A stretch of DNA of 15,618 nt from Leptolyngbya sp. SIO4C1 (GTDB taxonomy: Bacteria; Cyanobacteriota; Cyanobacteriia; Phormidesmidales; Phormidesmidaceae): contig JAAHIA010000062.1 in NCBI GenBank assembly GCA_010671975.1, forward strand, positions 1 through 15,618, in the 5' to 3' direction. Position 1 is the first letter of the stretch. The number at the start of each line of letters is the position of its first letter. Positions 6,433 to 13,698 of the stretch are shown one piece after another. A model generated the notes under the pieces. That model saw nothing but the letters and a program-made list of their open reading frames with translations, was not told where the DNA came from and made no database searches. The position numbers were made by a program, and so were the translations under genes.

Positions 6433-8952
6433 ATGTCTGTGCCTATTCCGACTGCTGCTTGGTCCTGGCCAATCAACCAAGCTTGGCAAACCCCTTACGT
6501 GGTGCGCTATGCCAGTAATCTAGACGATGGCCCAGCCCACGGCGCACCGCTTGGCGGCTTTGGCGCTGGCTGCGTTGGCCGCTCACCCAGCGGCAGCTTC
6601 AACCTATGGCACCTCGACGGCGGCGAGCACATCTTTCAGTCGTTCCCCAGCTGCCAGTTCAGCGTCTTCGAGCAGCTAACCTCCGGCGAGACACGGGCAT
6701 ATGCCATGACAACGGCCGAGCCTCCCCCCAAACAAACACCCTATCCCACCCAGAATTCAAAATCCCAAACCCAAAACTCCACCATAGGCACCTACCGCGC
6801 CCTCTACCCCCGCAGCTGGTACGTCTATGAAAACGTCTTTACCGCTGAGCTCACCTGCGAACAGCTAACGCCAATTTGGGCCCATAACTACCAAGAAGCC
6901 AGCTATCCGGTGGCCGTGTTTGTCTGGACAGCGCATAATCCGACCGAGCAGCCAGTCACGCTCAGCATTATGCTCTCCTGGCAAAACATGGTGGGCTGGT
7001 TCACCAACGCCAATAAATCACCCGAGGTGCAGCAGCGCGACGACGGCAGCCCCTTTTACGACTATCAGCCGCGTCTCGGCCAAAGCGTTGGCAGCTTTAA
7101 TCAGCTGGTCAAGCATGACCGCTTTCTCGGCTGTGTGATGGACGGCGCTTGGTCCGGCGATCCCGCCGAAGGCGACGGCCAGTTCTGCATTGCAGTCGCC
7201 CTGCCTCAGTCTGCTTCTCCCGCTTCTCCCGCTTCTCCCGCTTCTCAGGTCACCTACCACACGCGCTGGGACCCCGCCGCTGATGGCACCGATCTCTGGC
7301 AGACCTTCTCTCAAACCGGTACGCTACCAAACGTTGCTGACACAACTTCCGCAGCGATAGACGAACAGATAGGCAGCGCGATCGCGCTGTGCTTCACGTT
7401 GCAACCGGGTGAAACGCAGGAGATTCCCTTCGTGCTGAGCTGGGATCTGCCCGTGACCGAATTTGCGGCAGGCAAACGGGCCTACCGGCGGTATACCGAC
7501 TTTTTTGGGCGCAGCGGTCGCAATGCCTGGGCGATCGCGCAGACGGCTTTGACCGAATATGCCGACTGGCAGCAGCAGATTGAGCAGTGGCAGCAGCAGA
7601 TTTTAGAGCGTTCAGATCTGCCTGACTGGTTCAAAATGGCGCTGTTTAATGAACTCTACGACCTGGCTAGCGGCGGTACGCTGTGGAGCGCGGCCAGCGA
7701 TCGCGACCCGGTCGGGCAGTTTGCCGTCCTGGAATGTCTGGACTATCGCTGGTATGAGAGTCTAGATGTGCGACTGTATGGCGGCTTTGCCACGCTGATG
7801 CTGTGGCCAGAGCTAGAGAAAGCCGTGATGCGCGCCTTTGCGCGAGCGATCTCAGCTGAAGACAGCCGGCAACGAATTGTTGGCTACTACTACACGATTG
7901 GCGAAACTGAGCATCGAGCCGTGCGTAAGGTCAAGGGCGCTACGCCGCACGATCTGGGGGCGCCGAATGAAAATCCTTGGGTGGCGACGAACTACACCAG
8001 CTATCAGGATTGCAACCAGTGGAAAGATCTGCCCAGCGACTTTGTGCTGCAGGTGTATCGCGCCTTTTTGCTAACGGGCAGCGAGGACGTCGCCTTTCTA
8101 GCCGACTGCTGGCCAGCCGTGGTTGAAACCTTGAACTATCTCAAGCAGTTTGACCACGACGGCGATGGCATTCCAGAAAATAGCGGCGCGCCCGATCAGA
8201 CCTTTGACGACTGGCGGCTGCAGGGGGTCAGCGCCTACTGCGGCGGGCTATGGCTAGCGGCGCTGCAGGCCGCAATCGCCATCGGCGATGTGCTCGCAGC
8301 GCAGGATGAGATGACAGGCAGCTGGGCGGTGCTGAGATCGCAGTATCAGCGCTGGTATGACCAGGGTCGAACTATCTTTCACAAAAAGCTTTGGAACGGG
8401 CGCTACTATCGGCTTGATAGCGGCAGCGGCTCTGACGTGGTGATGGCCGATCAGCTCTGCGGCCAGTTTTTTGCGCAGCTGCTGGGGCTGCCGGATATTG
8501 TCTCACCGGAGTTTGCCGAGTCGGCGCTCGATGTGGTCTATGAAGCTTGCTTCGTTAAGTTCAATCAGTACGCTACGCAGCAGCCACCCCCCCAGCAAAA
8601 GTTTGCCGGCGCGCAGACCGGCCACTTCAGCGCCACGGCGCTAGGCATGAAGATTGGCGCGGCCAACGGCGTGCGGCCTGACGGGTCACCGCAGAACCCG
8701 GACGATACGCACCAGCTCGAAGTTTGGACCGGCATCAATTTCGGGCTGGCCGCCTACCTGGCGCAGCTGGGTAGGCGCGAACCGGCGCTCGAAATTGCCG
8801 AAGCCGTGGTGCGGCAAATCTACGACTTTGGCCTGCAGTTTCGTACACCCGAGGCGATTACGGCGCTGGGCACCTTTCGCGCCTGCCACTATCTGCGGCC
8901 GCTAGCTATCTGGGGGCTCTACGGCACGCTGACGCAGCAGTGGTCGCGCTAG
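6433..8952 (+). CDS. GH116 family beta-glycosidase (GBA2-like glucosylceramidase)
   Basis: This 839-aa retaining glycosidase is of family GH116, which includes human GBA2 and archaeal/bacterial beta-glucosidases and beta-xylosidases; substrate here is unknown and could be a glucolipid or a soluble beta-glucoside. The N-terminal beta-sandwich (~30-340) has APLGGFGAGCVGRSPSG (38-54). The (alpha/alpha)6 catalytic domain follows. The nucleophile is by alignment Glu434 in AVLECLDYRWYESLDVRLYG. The acid/base is Asp588 in PDQTFDDW, 154 residues later, close to the spacing in characterised members. SAYCGGLWLAAL (600-611) and WTGINFGLAAYL (765-776) are family signatures. There is no signal peptide, so it is probably cytosolic. 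Two low-complexity insertions sit in the N-terminal domain: residues ~97-118 (P/Q/N/S-rich) and an Ala-Ser-Pro repeat at ~261-271. It converges with the toxin gene 27 bp away. The start is ATG 6433; I see no terminator. Confidence 0.9.
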   Translation: MSVPIPTAAWSWPINQAWQTPYVVRYASNLDDGPAHGAPLGGFGAGCVGRSPSGSFNLWHLDGGEHIFQSFPSCQFSVFEQLTSGETRAYAMTTAEPPPKQTPYPTQNSKSQTQNSTIGTYRALYPRSWYVYENVFTAELTCEQLTPIWAHNYQEASYPVAVFVWTAHNPTEQPVTLSIMLSWQNMVGWFTNANKSPEVQQRDDGSPFYDYQPRLGQSVGSFNQLVKHDRFLGCVMDGAWSGDPAEGDGQFCIAVALPQSASPASPASPASQVTYHTRWDPAADGTDLWQTFSQTGTLPNVADTTSAAIDEQIGSAIALCFTLQPGETQEIPFVLSWDLPVTEFAAGKRAYRRYTDFFGRSGRNAWAIAQTALTEYADWQQQIEQWQQQILERSDLPDWFKMALFNELYDLASGGTLWSAASDRDPVGQFAVLECLDYRWYESLDVRLYGGFATLMLWPELEKAVMRAFARAISAEDSRQRIVGYYYTIGETEHRAVRKVKGATPHDLGAPNENPWVATNYTSYQDCNQWKDLPSDFVLQVYRAFLLTGSEDVAFLADCWPAVVETLNYLKQFDHDGDGIPENSGAPDQTFDDWRLQGVSAYCGGLWLAALQAAIAIGDVLAAQDEMTGSWAVLRSQYQRWYDQGRTIFHKKLWNGRYYRLDSGSGSDVVMADQLCGQFFAQLLGLPDIVSPEFAESALDVVYEACFVKFNQYATQQPPPQQKFAGAQTGHFSATALGMKIGAANGVRPDGSPQNPDDTHQLEVWTGINFGLAAYLAQLGRREPALEIAEAVVRQIYDFGLQFRTPEAITALGTFRACHYLRPLAIWGLYGTLTQQWSR
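6753..6780 (+). repeat. AATTC/AAATCC-type short repeat inside the GH116 gene
   Basis: An A/C-rich tract built from variants of AAAATCCC and AAACCC encodes Q-N-S-K-S-Q-T-Q-N-S. It resembles the degenerate heptad-like repeats common in cyanobacterial intergenic DNA and the tract directly after murF (12290-12317, opposite strand). It is probably a repeat expansion tolerated in a surface loop. Confidence 0.45.
7213..7246 (+). repeat. 9-bp tandem repeat (Ala-Ser-Pro) in the GH116 gene
   Basis: The unit GCTTCTCCC occurs three times exactly (7213-7239), plus a 7-nt partial copy. It encodes tandem A-S-P in a loop of the N-terminal domain, is in frame, and probably varies in length. Confidence 0.85.
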
Positions 8953-8979
8953 TTTGGCAAAAAAGGAGGTATCGAAGGC

Positions 8980-9315
8980 TCAAAGCGATAAAACTAGCTG
9001 CAGTTCGCTATTAATGGCGGTTCGCAAATCTTCTGGAATCGCGCCAATGCGCTCGGTCAGCGAGACTTTGCTGAGTGTAAACAGCTGCGATAGGTTAGCA
9101 ATAGCCGGCTGCGCAAAGCCCGTCACTTCTGGGGGAACCTGCACCGTGCCAGGCGCTTCGGCCAGGTGCTCGTTCATACTGATGGCTGCAACCACCACTG
9201 TTTGAATTAGGCTTTCATTAAACACATCGTCCTGTACGATTAAAACGGGTAGACGCAGCTGCGCCGCACTGCCGGGCGCAGCCATCGTAGCCCACCAGAT
9301 TTCGCCGCGATGCAT
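8980..9315 (-). CDS. PemK/MazF-type toxin (probable endoribonuclease)
   Basis: This 111-aa protein has the MazF/PemK fold signatures: HRGEIWWA at the N-terminus, the PVLIVQDDVFN strand-turn (23-33), IQTVVVAAIS (37-46) and the C-terminal LTERIGAIPEDL. MazF toxins cut single-stranded mRNA and are held inactive by the partner antitoxin. The usual conserved arginine before Pro-Val (R-P-V in Bacillus and E. coli MazF) is Leu22 here, with Arg21 one position earlier; the usual Thr is Ser46. Activity may therefore be altered or lost. The start ATG (9313-9315) immediately follows the antitoxin TAA with no gap, so translation is coupled. It converges on GH116. Confidence 0.85.
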   Translation of the reverse strand: MHRGEIWWATMAAPGSAAQLRLPVLIVQDDVFNESLIQTVVVAAISMNEHLAEAPGTVQVPPEVTGFAQPAIANLSQLFTLSKVSLTERIGAIPEDLRTAINSELQLVLSL

Positions 9316-9546
9316 TTACGGATTCGCTTTTAGAAAAGACATCAGCTGCATTGACAGCAGCGCTGGATCATTGTCAGTCTCAGCATAGATTTCGTTTAGC
9401 TTCGCCAGCGTTTTCTCACGGTTATACCGCTGTAGGAAGGTCTCTAATGCTTTGGAATAGAGCTCGCTGCGCGAAACGCCCAGCCGATCTGCGGTTGACT
9501 CGGCGTCTTTGAACAGCCAGTCGGGGAGCGAGATAGCAGTTTTCAT
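9316..9546 (-). CDS. Ribbon-helix-helix antitoxin (MazE/CopG-like)
   Basis: This 76-aa protein starts MKTAISLPDWLFKDAESTADRLGVSRSELYSKALETFL. That is a beta strand followed by two helices with the G-V-S-R-S-E-L turn, the classic RHH DNA-binding dimer. The remaining ~35 residues (acidic, NDPALLSMQLMSFL) are likely the disordered toxin-binding tail. It comes first in the pair, abuts the toxin start, and its promoter carries a perfect inverted repeat, so autorepression is expected. The start ATG at 9546 is unambiguous. Confidence 0.88.
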   Translation of the reverse strand: MKTAISLPDWLFKDAESTADRLGVSRSELYSKALETFLQRYNREKTLAKLNEIYAETDNDPALLSMQLMSFLKANP

Positions 9547-9562
9547 GAGTTTGCCCTAGTGG

Positions 9563-9582
9563 GGTATAACTCTGGTTATACC
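9563..9582. promoter_or_regulatory. Perfect inverted repeat, probable TA operator
   Basis: GGTATAAC-tctg-GTTATACC is an exact 8-bp inverted repeat with a 4-bp spacer, ending 16 nt upstream of the antitoxin start. RHH antitoxins bind such sites as pairs of dimers. The arms contain TATAAC/TATACC, so operator and -10 element could overlap. Confidence 0.75.
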
Positions 9583-9692
9583 ATGCTCAAGTGCGATCGC
9601 GCTGTATTGATCCGTTGTTGTTTACAGGCAGCTGCGATCGCGGCGATGGCGATAGGATGACTGAGATCGCGCAGCGAAGGCGATATACGATA

Positions 9693-9706
9693 GGAATACC
9701 TATTCC
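9693..9706. repeat. Small palindrome before the Uma2 remnant
   Basis: GGAATA-cc-TATTCC is a perfect 6-bp inverted repeat 12 nt upstream of the Uma2 start codon. It may be an old operator or ribosome-site hairpin of that gene, or chance. Confidence 0.3.
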
Positions 9707-9718
9707 GTCTGGGAAGCC

Positions 9719-9862
9719 ATGTCTCGAATATCCCCTGCAGCTAGGCCCGTCTCCGTACCGCCGCTAGAAAGCGGGGATCGGCTAGACCGCGCTGAATTCG
9801 AGCGGCGCTATCACGCAGCGGCGCCGCTCAACCAGGCTGAACTCATTGAGGGAGTCGTTTAA
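9719..9862 (+). pseudogene. Truncated Uma2-family (DUF820) nuclease gene, N-terminal remnant
   Basis: ATG at 9719 opens 47 codons that read like the start of cyanobacterial Uma2 proteins: VPPLESGDRLDRAEFERRYHA, then a short stretch and AELIEGVV, followed directly by TAA. In full-length members (usually ~180-220 aa) this LIEGVVY strand leads into the PD-(D/E)XK-like core, all of which is missing. The Glu in ELIEG is the only possible catalytic residue left. The TAA overlaps the stop codon of the convergent yqeY-like gene, so the body was probably deleted, with the neighbour gene's end at the junction. Uma2 genes are numerous and mobile-associated in filamentous cyanobacteria. Recognition is from the N-terminal motif only. 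Confidence 0.7.
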
Positions 9863-10314
9863 GTGAGTTTCGCTTTCACCAGCGCCTGCACTTTCGCACC
9901 GTCTGCTTTGCCCTTCATTTCTTTCATCGCCGGCCCCATCACTTTGCCCATATCTCTGGGGCCGCTAGCGCCGGTTTTGGCAATCAGCTGATCGATTACA
10001 GCTTCAATCTCGGCGTCTGAAAGCTGAGCGGGCAGATATTCCTCCAAGATGGCAAGCTCCTGCGCTTCTTTATCGGCTAGATCGTCGCGACCGGCATTTT
10101 TGTACTGCTCAATCGAGTCGCGGCGCTGCTTCGCCAGCTGCGTCAGAATCTCTAGCTCTTGCGTTTCGGTCAGCTCATCCTGACCTTTGGCCCGTACCTC
10201 GCTTTCTTTCTCAAGAATGACCTTTTTCACACCGCGTACCGTTTCCAGCCGGATTTTATCCCTAGCTTTCATCGCGGTTTTGATTGCTTCGCTGATGCGC
10301 TCTTTGAGACTCAT
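9859..10314 (-). CDS. GatB/YqeY domain-containing protein
   Basis: This 151-aa, almost all-helical protein matches the YqeY family, related to the tail domain of GatB that contacts tRNA in the amidotransferase GatCAB. Free-standing YqeY has no firmly known reaction. Signatures are SLKERISEAIKTAMKARD (2-19), ETVRGVKKVILEKE (24-37), QLAKQRRDSIEQY (59-71), LEEYLPAQLSD and the C-terminal GKVMGPAMKEMKGKADG. The start is ATG 10314; the frame stays open upstream but that extension is low-complexity and would overlap moeB. It is last in the run murF, M67, moeB, yqeY. Its stop overlaps the Uma2 remnant's TAA. Confidence 0.88.
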   Translation of the reverse strand: MSLKERISEAIKTAMKARDKIRLETVRGVKKVILEKESEVRAKGQDELTETQELEILTQLAKQRRDSIEQYKNAGRDDLADKEAQELAILEEYLPAQLSDAEIEAVIDQLIAKTGASGPRDMGKVMGPAMKEMKGKADGAKVQALVKAKLT

Positions 10315-10320
10315 GGTTGT

Positions 10321-10458
10321 GGGGAAGAGTTGGATTTGTGGAGAGGCATGGGGAGGAGGGGAAGATGAGGAAAGTGGGGAAGGGTACTTGCGATCGCTGC
10401 GTTGCCCTATCCCCGTGTCTTTTCTCTGTCGTCTTCCGTCCTCGTTCTTCCTTCTTTG
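10321..10458 (-). other. Purine/pyrimidine-asymmetric spacer between moeB and yqeY
   Basis: On the plus strand 10321-10385 is G/A-rich and 10420-10458 is C/T-rich, so the minus-strand transcript could fold the two halves into a long imperfect hairpin around a HIP1 site (10390-10397). No open frame is credible. It might attenuate or process the moeB-yqeY transcript. Confidence 0.4.
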
Positions 10459-10459
10459 C

Positions 10460-11632
10460 CTAATACTCCGGCACGGAAGCGTCGATCTCGCGGCTCCAGG
10501 CTTGAATGCCGCCTTTGACATTAGTGCCTTCGATCCCGGCAGATTTGAGAATGCCGAGCGCTTTGGCCGAGCGGCCGCCCATCTTGCAGTGGGCAATTAG
10601 CTTGTGCCCATTGAGCATATCGCGCACTTTCTCAACGCCGGCACCGCTTTCAATTTCTGAGAGCGGAATCAGCACTGAACCTGGGATCTGAGCGATCTCG
10701 TATTCATTTGGGTTGCGCACATCTAGCAGCAGGTAGTCGTCATCACCGCCGTCAATCAGCGCTTTGAGATCTTGCACCGTCATTTCTTTGAGGTCAGACT
10801 GCTGCTCGGCTTCGGCGGCTTTGGCTTGGGGAATGCCGCAGAATTCTTCGTAGTCAATCAGCTGATCGATGACCGGGCGCTCTGGATTGGGGCGCAGCTT
10901 TAGCTCGCGGAAGGTCATGTCGAGTGCGTTATATAGCAAGAGCCGACCGCTCAGCGTTTTACCCTGACCCAGAATGATCTTGACGGCTTCGGTCGCTTGA
11001 ATCACGCCAATAATGCCAGGCAAAATACCTAGTACGCCGCCCTCCGCGCAAGAGGGAACCAGTCCCGGCGGCGGCGGCTCGGGATAGAGATCGCGATAGT
11101 TAGGCCCATCTTCGTAATTAAAGACGGTGGCCTGCCCTTCAAACCGAAAGATAGAGCCGTAAACGTTGGGCTTATTCAGCAGCACGCAGGCGTCGTTGAC
11201 TAAATAGCGGGTGGGGAAGTTATCAGTGCCGTCAATAATGATGTCGTAGGGCTTAAAGATTTCAAGGGCGTTCTCAGCGCTGAGCCGCGTTTCGTAAAGG
11301 TCGACCTGGCAGTGCGGATTAATTTCGAGAATCCGGTTTTTAGCTGATTCAATCTTGGGCTTACCGACCCAGGAGGTACTGTGAATGATTTGGCGCTGCA
11401 GGTTGGAATAGTCAACCACGTCAAAGTCGACGATGCCAATGCGGCCGATGCCGGCTGCGGCTAAGTACAAAATCAGCGGCGACCCGAGGCCGCCCGTGCC
11501 AACGCAGAGTACGCTAGCGGCTTTGAGCTTTTTTTGGCCTTCAACGCCGACTTCTGGCAAAATCAAGTGCCTAGAGTAGCGCTCGTAGTCTTCTTTGGTT
11601 AGTTGAATGTCATCCAAGTTTGGATTCAGCAT
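10460..11632 (-). CDS. moeB: E1-like adenylyltransferase fused to rhodanese (MoeB-Rhd)
   Basis: This 390-aa enzyme adenylates the C-terminal Gly-Gly of a ubiquitin-like sulfur carrier (MoaD and possibly ThiS) so it can be thiocarboxylated, with the C-terminal rhodanese supplying sulfur. The ATP site is GTGGLG (45-50) followed by IVDFDVVD (67-74), with DGTDNF at 134-139. PSCAEGGVLG (193-202) holds the cysteine corresponding to the catalytic loop Cys of Uba4/MOCS3. The rhodanese domain spans ~284-390, with active-site loop Cys349 in CKMGGRS. The two CXXC zinc pairs of E. coli MoeB are absent: YRDLYP and ERPVID stand in their places, which I recall as normal for cyanobacterial members. The start is ATG 11632; the longer frame has an implausible upstream extension. 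It lies 88 bp downstream of the M67 gene. Confidence 0.92.
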   Translation of the reverse strand: MLNPNLDDIQLTKEDYERYSRHLILPEVGVEGQKKLKAASVLCVGTGGLGSPLILYLAAAGIGRIGIVDFDVVDYSNLQRQIIHSTSWVGKPKIESAKNRILEINPHCQVDLYETRLSAENALEIFKPYDIIIDGTDNFPTRYLVNDACVLLNKPNVYGSIFRFEGQATVFNYEDGPNYRDLYPEPPPPGLVPSCAEGGVLGILPGIIGVIQATEAVKIILGQGKTLSGRLLLYNALDMTFRELKLRPNPERPVIDQLIDYEEFCGIPQAKAAEAEQQSDLKEMTVQDLKALIDGGDDDYLLLDVRNPNEYEIAQIPGSVLIPLSEIESGAGVEKVRDMLNGHKLIAHCKMGGRSAKALGILKSAGIEGTNVKGGIQAWSREIDASVPEY

Positions 11633-11720
11633 AGTAGTCGCGTGATTGATCACAAGTAAGAGTTGGCTAGGTGCGATCGCACTTCTAAAGGGTGTACTTT
11701 TAAGGTCGTATTGGGTGGTT

Positions 11721-12245
11721 TCAGGAGACAGCAGCCGACATTCGATCGGTGGCCGCTGAAGCAGGGACAAGCTTCATCGGCTCTGGCTGAAACTGATGAG
11801 CCGCGTCGAGCTGCCAGTTTTGAACATCCGCTGCGCGGCCGCCGTTCACGGAAATAATCATGTAGGCATAGTCAGACCAGGCCAGCGCGCGATCGCATTC
11901 GGAGGGCACTGCCGCCTGATCGGGATGGGAATGATAGACACCAATAATCGCGAGGTTGCGATCGCGGGCCTCTCGCTGCACGCGCAGCAGATCTTGCGGG
12001 TCAATCCAGTAGCGGCTAGTTCGCGTGCGCTCTGGCTGAGGGGTAAGGCCTTGCGATCGCTCAGCTAGCTCAGCTGCAGTCTCAGCAGACCAGGCATTCT
12101 CTAGCGGCTTAACCTCAACCAGCGTTTTTTCTCCGGTTGCCGCCTGGAAATGGCCCAGCATTAGCCCGCAGCCTTCATTCGGATAGGCGCGCTCAACGTG
12201 GGTTTGCATTACTGCGATTTGAGATTGCGTCAGGAATAAGACCAC
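11721..12245 (-). CDS. M67 family (JAMM/Prok-JAB) metallopeptidase
   Basis: This 174-aa zinc isopeptidase-like protein has a full JAMM motif: Glu24 in NEGCGLMLG, then HSHPDQAAVPSECD with His105, His107, Ser115 and Asp118. Bacterial members (Mec-like) trim ubiquitin-like sulfur carriers or cut their conjugates, releasing the Gly-Gly end or product. Adjacency to an E1-like/rhodanese gene fits that role. A ~25-residue insert (55-80) lies before WIDPQDLLRVQREARDRN. The start is GTG at 12245; the next ATG is inside the first helix, so the GTG is needed to keep the first strand. It is 70 bp after murF, the likely operon head. No MoaD- or ThiS-like gene is in the window. Confidence 0.88.
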   Translation of the reverse strand: MVLFLTQSQIAVMQTHVERAYPNEGCGLMLGHFQAATGEKTLVEVKPLENAWSAETAAELAERSQGLTPQPERTRTSRYWIDPQDLLRVQREARDRNLAIIGVYHSHPDQAAVPSECDRALAWSDYAYMIISVNGGRAADVQNWQLDAAHQFQPEPMKLVPASAATDRMSAAVS

Positions 12246-12289
12246 AAGACCGCTATTGCTGATTCAGATTTTCTATTGTAGAGCACTTT

Positions 12290-12317
12290 GAATTTTGGAT
12301 TTCAGATTTTGGATTTT
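12290..12317 (-). repeat. AAATCC-type short repeat after murF
   Basis: On the minus strand a run of AAAATCC, AAAATCT, GAAATCC and AAAATTC variants begins within the murF stop codon (TAAAATCC). It is of the low-complexity heptad-like kind frequent between cyanobacterial genes, and is similar to the tract inside GH116. Confidence 0.5.
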
Positions 12318-13683
12318 AGTGGGACAGGCATTGCTGCTTGAGGGGTTCAACGACCTGGTCGAGGGCAACTGAGCGAGAGGCTTTGAAGAGCAGGCAGTCG
12401 CCTGGCTGAATGAAGGTGTGCAGAGCAGCGGTGAGACTGGCGTGGTTTTCGAATAGCTGGCTGGGTATAGGATCTGCCCCCTGACGCAGGGCTTGGGCTT
12501 CAGCTGGGTCAGCTAGGATGAACAGCTGATCGAGGCCGAGCTGCTGGACGGTTTGACCAACTCGGTGGTGCAGCTCAATCGATTTGTGGCCTAATTCTTT
12601 CATCGTGCCGAGAACGGCAATGTGGCGCTGACCGGGCTGAGCCGCGAGCAGGCGCAGCGCAGCAACCATCGATTCGTAGCCAGCGTTGTAGGTTTCATCG
12701 AGCAGCAAAATGTTATTGGGTAAGCTAATACGCTTGGCCCGACCAGCTGGTAACTCTATGCTCAAGCCGGCTTTGAGAAACTGCCAGTCTAGATTGAGGG
12801 CCTGCAGCACTGCGATCGCGGCGAGCAGATTGAGCGCATTGTGCTCACCCGGCAGCGGCAGCGGCAGCGATATCTGCTCAACCTCTAGGGTTTCGCTATC
12901 GACGAGTCGCCCTTGAACATCGCCGCCGGTGAGCCCGTAGGTAATTTGACGGCCTGACCAGACGCGCTGCGCGGTTGCCATTAGGCGAGGGCTGTCATAG
13001 TTGAGCACGGCCGTTCCGCCAGCGGGCAGCTCGGCTAGCAGCTCACATTTTGCATCGGCGATCGCTTGTTCTGAGCCTAGTCGTCCAATATGGGCGGTGC
13101 CGACGTTAGTGATCACAGCGACGTCGGGCTGAGCAATTTGAGTCAGCAGGGCAATCTCGCCGGGGCCGCGCATGCCCATCTCAATCACGGCAAACTGATG
13201 TTCGGGCGCTAGCTCAAGCAGCGTCTTAGGGACGCCAATCTCGTTATTGTAGTTGGCCTGAGTTTTGAGCACATGACCGTGATGAGCCAGCGCTGCTGCA
13301 ATCAGCTCTTTGGTCGTGGTCTTACCCACCGAGCCAGTGATGGCCACCACCGGCAGCCCCCTCTGCTGTCGCCACCAGCGGCCAAGCGCCTGATAAGCTG
13401 CTAGCGTGTCTGTCACCTCAAGCCGAGAAATATCAGCTGCAAGGGCACCTTGGCGCACCACTGCGGCAATCGCTCCTCGCGCTACGGCCTGCTCGGCAAA
13501 CACATGGCCGTTAAAGCGCTCACCCTCTAGCGCAACAAACAGCTGGCCGGGCTGCAGGGTACGACTGTCAGTATTAATGCCGATGACGCTGATCTGCTCT
13601 GGCGGCTTAAGCGATTCGTTCAGACTCACCCTGGCCGGCGCGATCGCGTGAATAACCTGAGCTAAAGAGACTTGGCAGACCAT
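12316..13683 (-). CDS. murF: UDP-MurNAc-tripeptide--D-alanyl-D-alanine ligase
   Basis: MurF uses ATP to add D-Ala-D-Ala to UDP-MurNAc-tripeptide, the last cytoplasmic step of peptidoglycan stem-peptide assembly. From the ATG at 13683 it is 455 aa, normal for the family. The N-terminal uridine-binding domain has INTDSR (36-41). The ATP loop is TGSVGKTTTKE (116-126), followed by the asparagine pair NYNNEIG (144-150), EMGMRGPGEI (168-177) and TNVGTAHIGRLGS (192-204). HNALN (281-285) and LLDETYNA (327-334) mark the C-terminal domain. An in-frame GTG at 13698 would add five residues. It heads a minus-strand run with the M67, moeB and yqeY genes; spacings of 70-145 bp make full co-transcription possible but not certain. 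Confidence 0.95.
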   Translation of the reverse strand: MVCQVSLAQVIHAIAPARVSLNESLKPPEQISVIGINTDSRTLQPGQLFVALEGERFNGHVFAEQAVARGAIAAVVRQGALAADISRLEVTDTLAAYQALGRWWRQQRGLPVVAITGSVGKTTTKELIAAALAHHGHVLKTQANYNNEIGVPKTLLELAPEHQFAVIEMGMRGPGEIALLTQIAQPDVAVITNVGTAHIGRLGSEQAIADAKCELLAELPAGGTAVLNYDSPRLMATAQRVWSGRQITYGLTGGDVQGRLVDSETLEVEQISLPLPLPGEHNALNLLAAIAVLQALNLDWQFLKAGLSIELPAGRAKRISLPNNILLLDETYNAGYESMVAALRLLAAQPGQRHIAVLGTMKELGHKSIELHHRVGQTVQQLGLDQLFILADPAEAQALRQGADPIPSQLFENHASLTAALHTFIQPGDCLLFKASRSVALDQVVEPLKQQCLSH

Positions 13684-13698
13684 ATGGCAGTTCGACAC

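Noticed and set aside
8963..8970. Perfect Shine-Dalgarno AAGGAGGT on the plus strand after GH116
   Set aside because: No plausible start codon or protein follows; the downstream frame is a shadow of the toxin gene.
9859..10596. Long 245-aa version of the YqeY protein
   Set aside because: The extra N-terminal ~94 residues are low-complexity, overlap the moeB 3' end and do not belong to the family; ATG 10314 starts exactly at the conserved S-L-K-E-R-I.
10460..11770. 436-aa version of MoeB with a 46-residue extension
   Set aside because: The extension has no family similarity and runs into the M67 3' end; ATG 11632 gives the normal M-L-N-P-N-L-D start.
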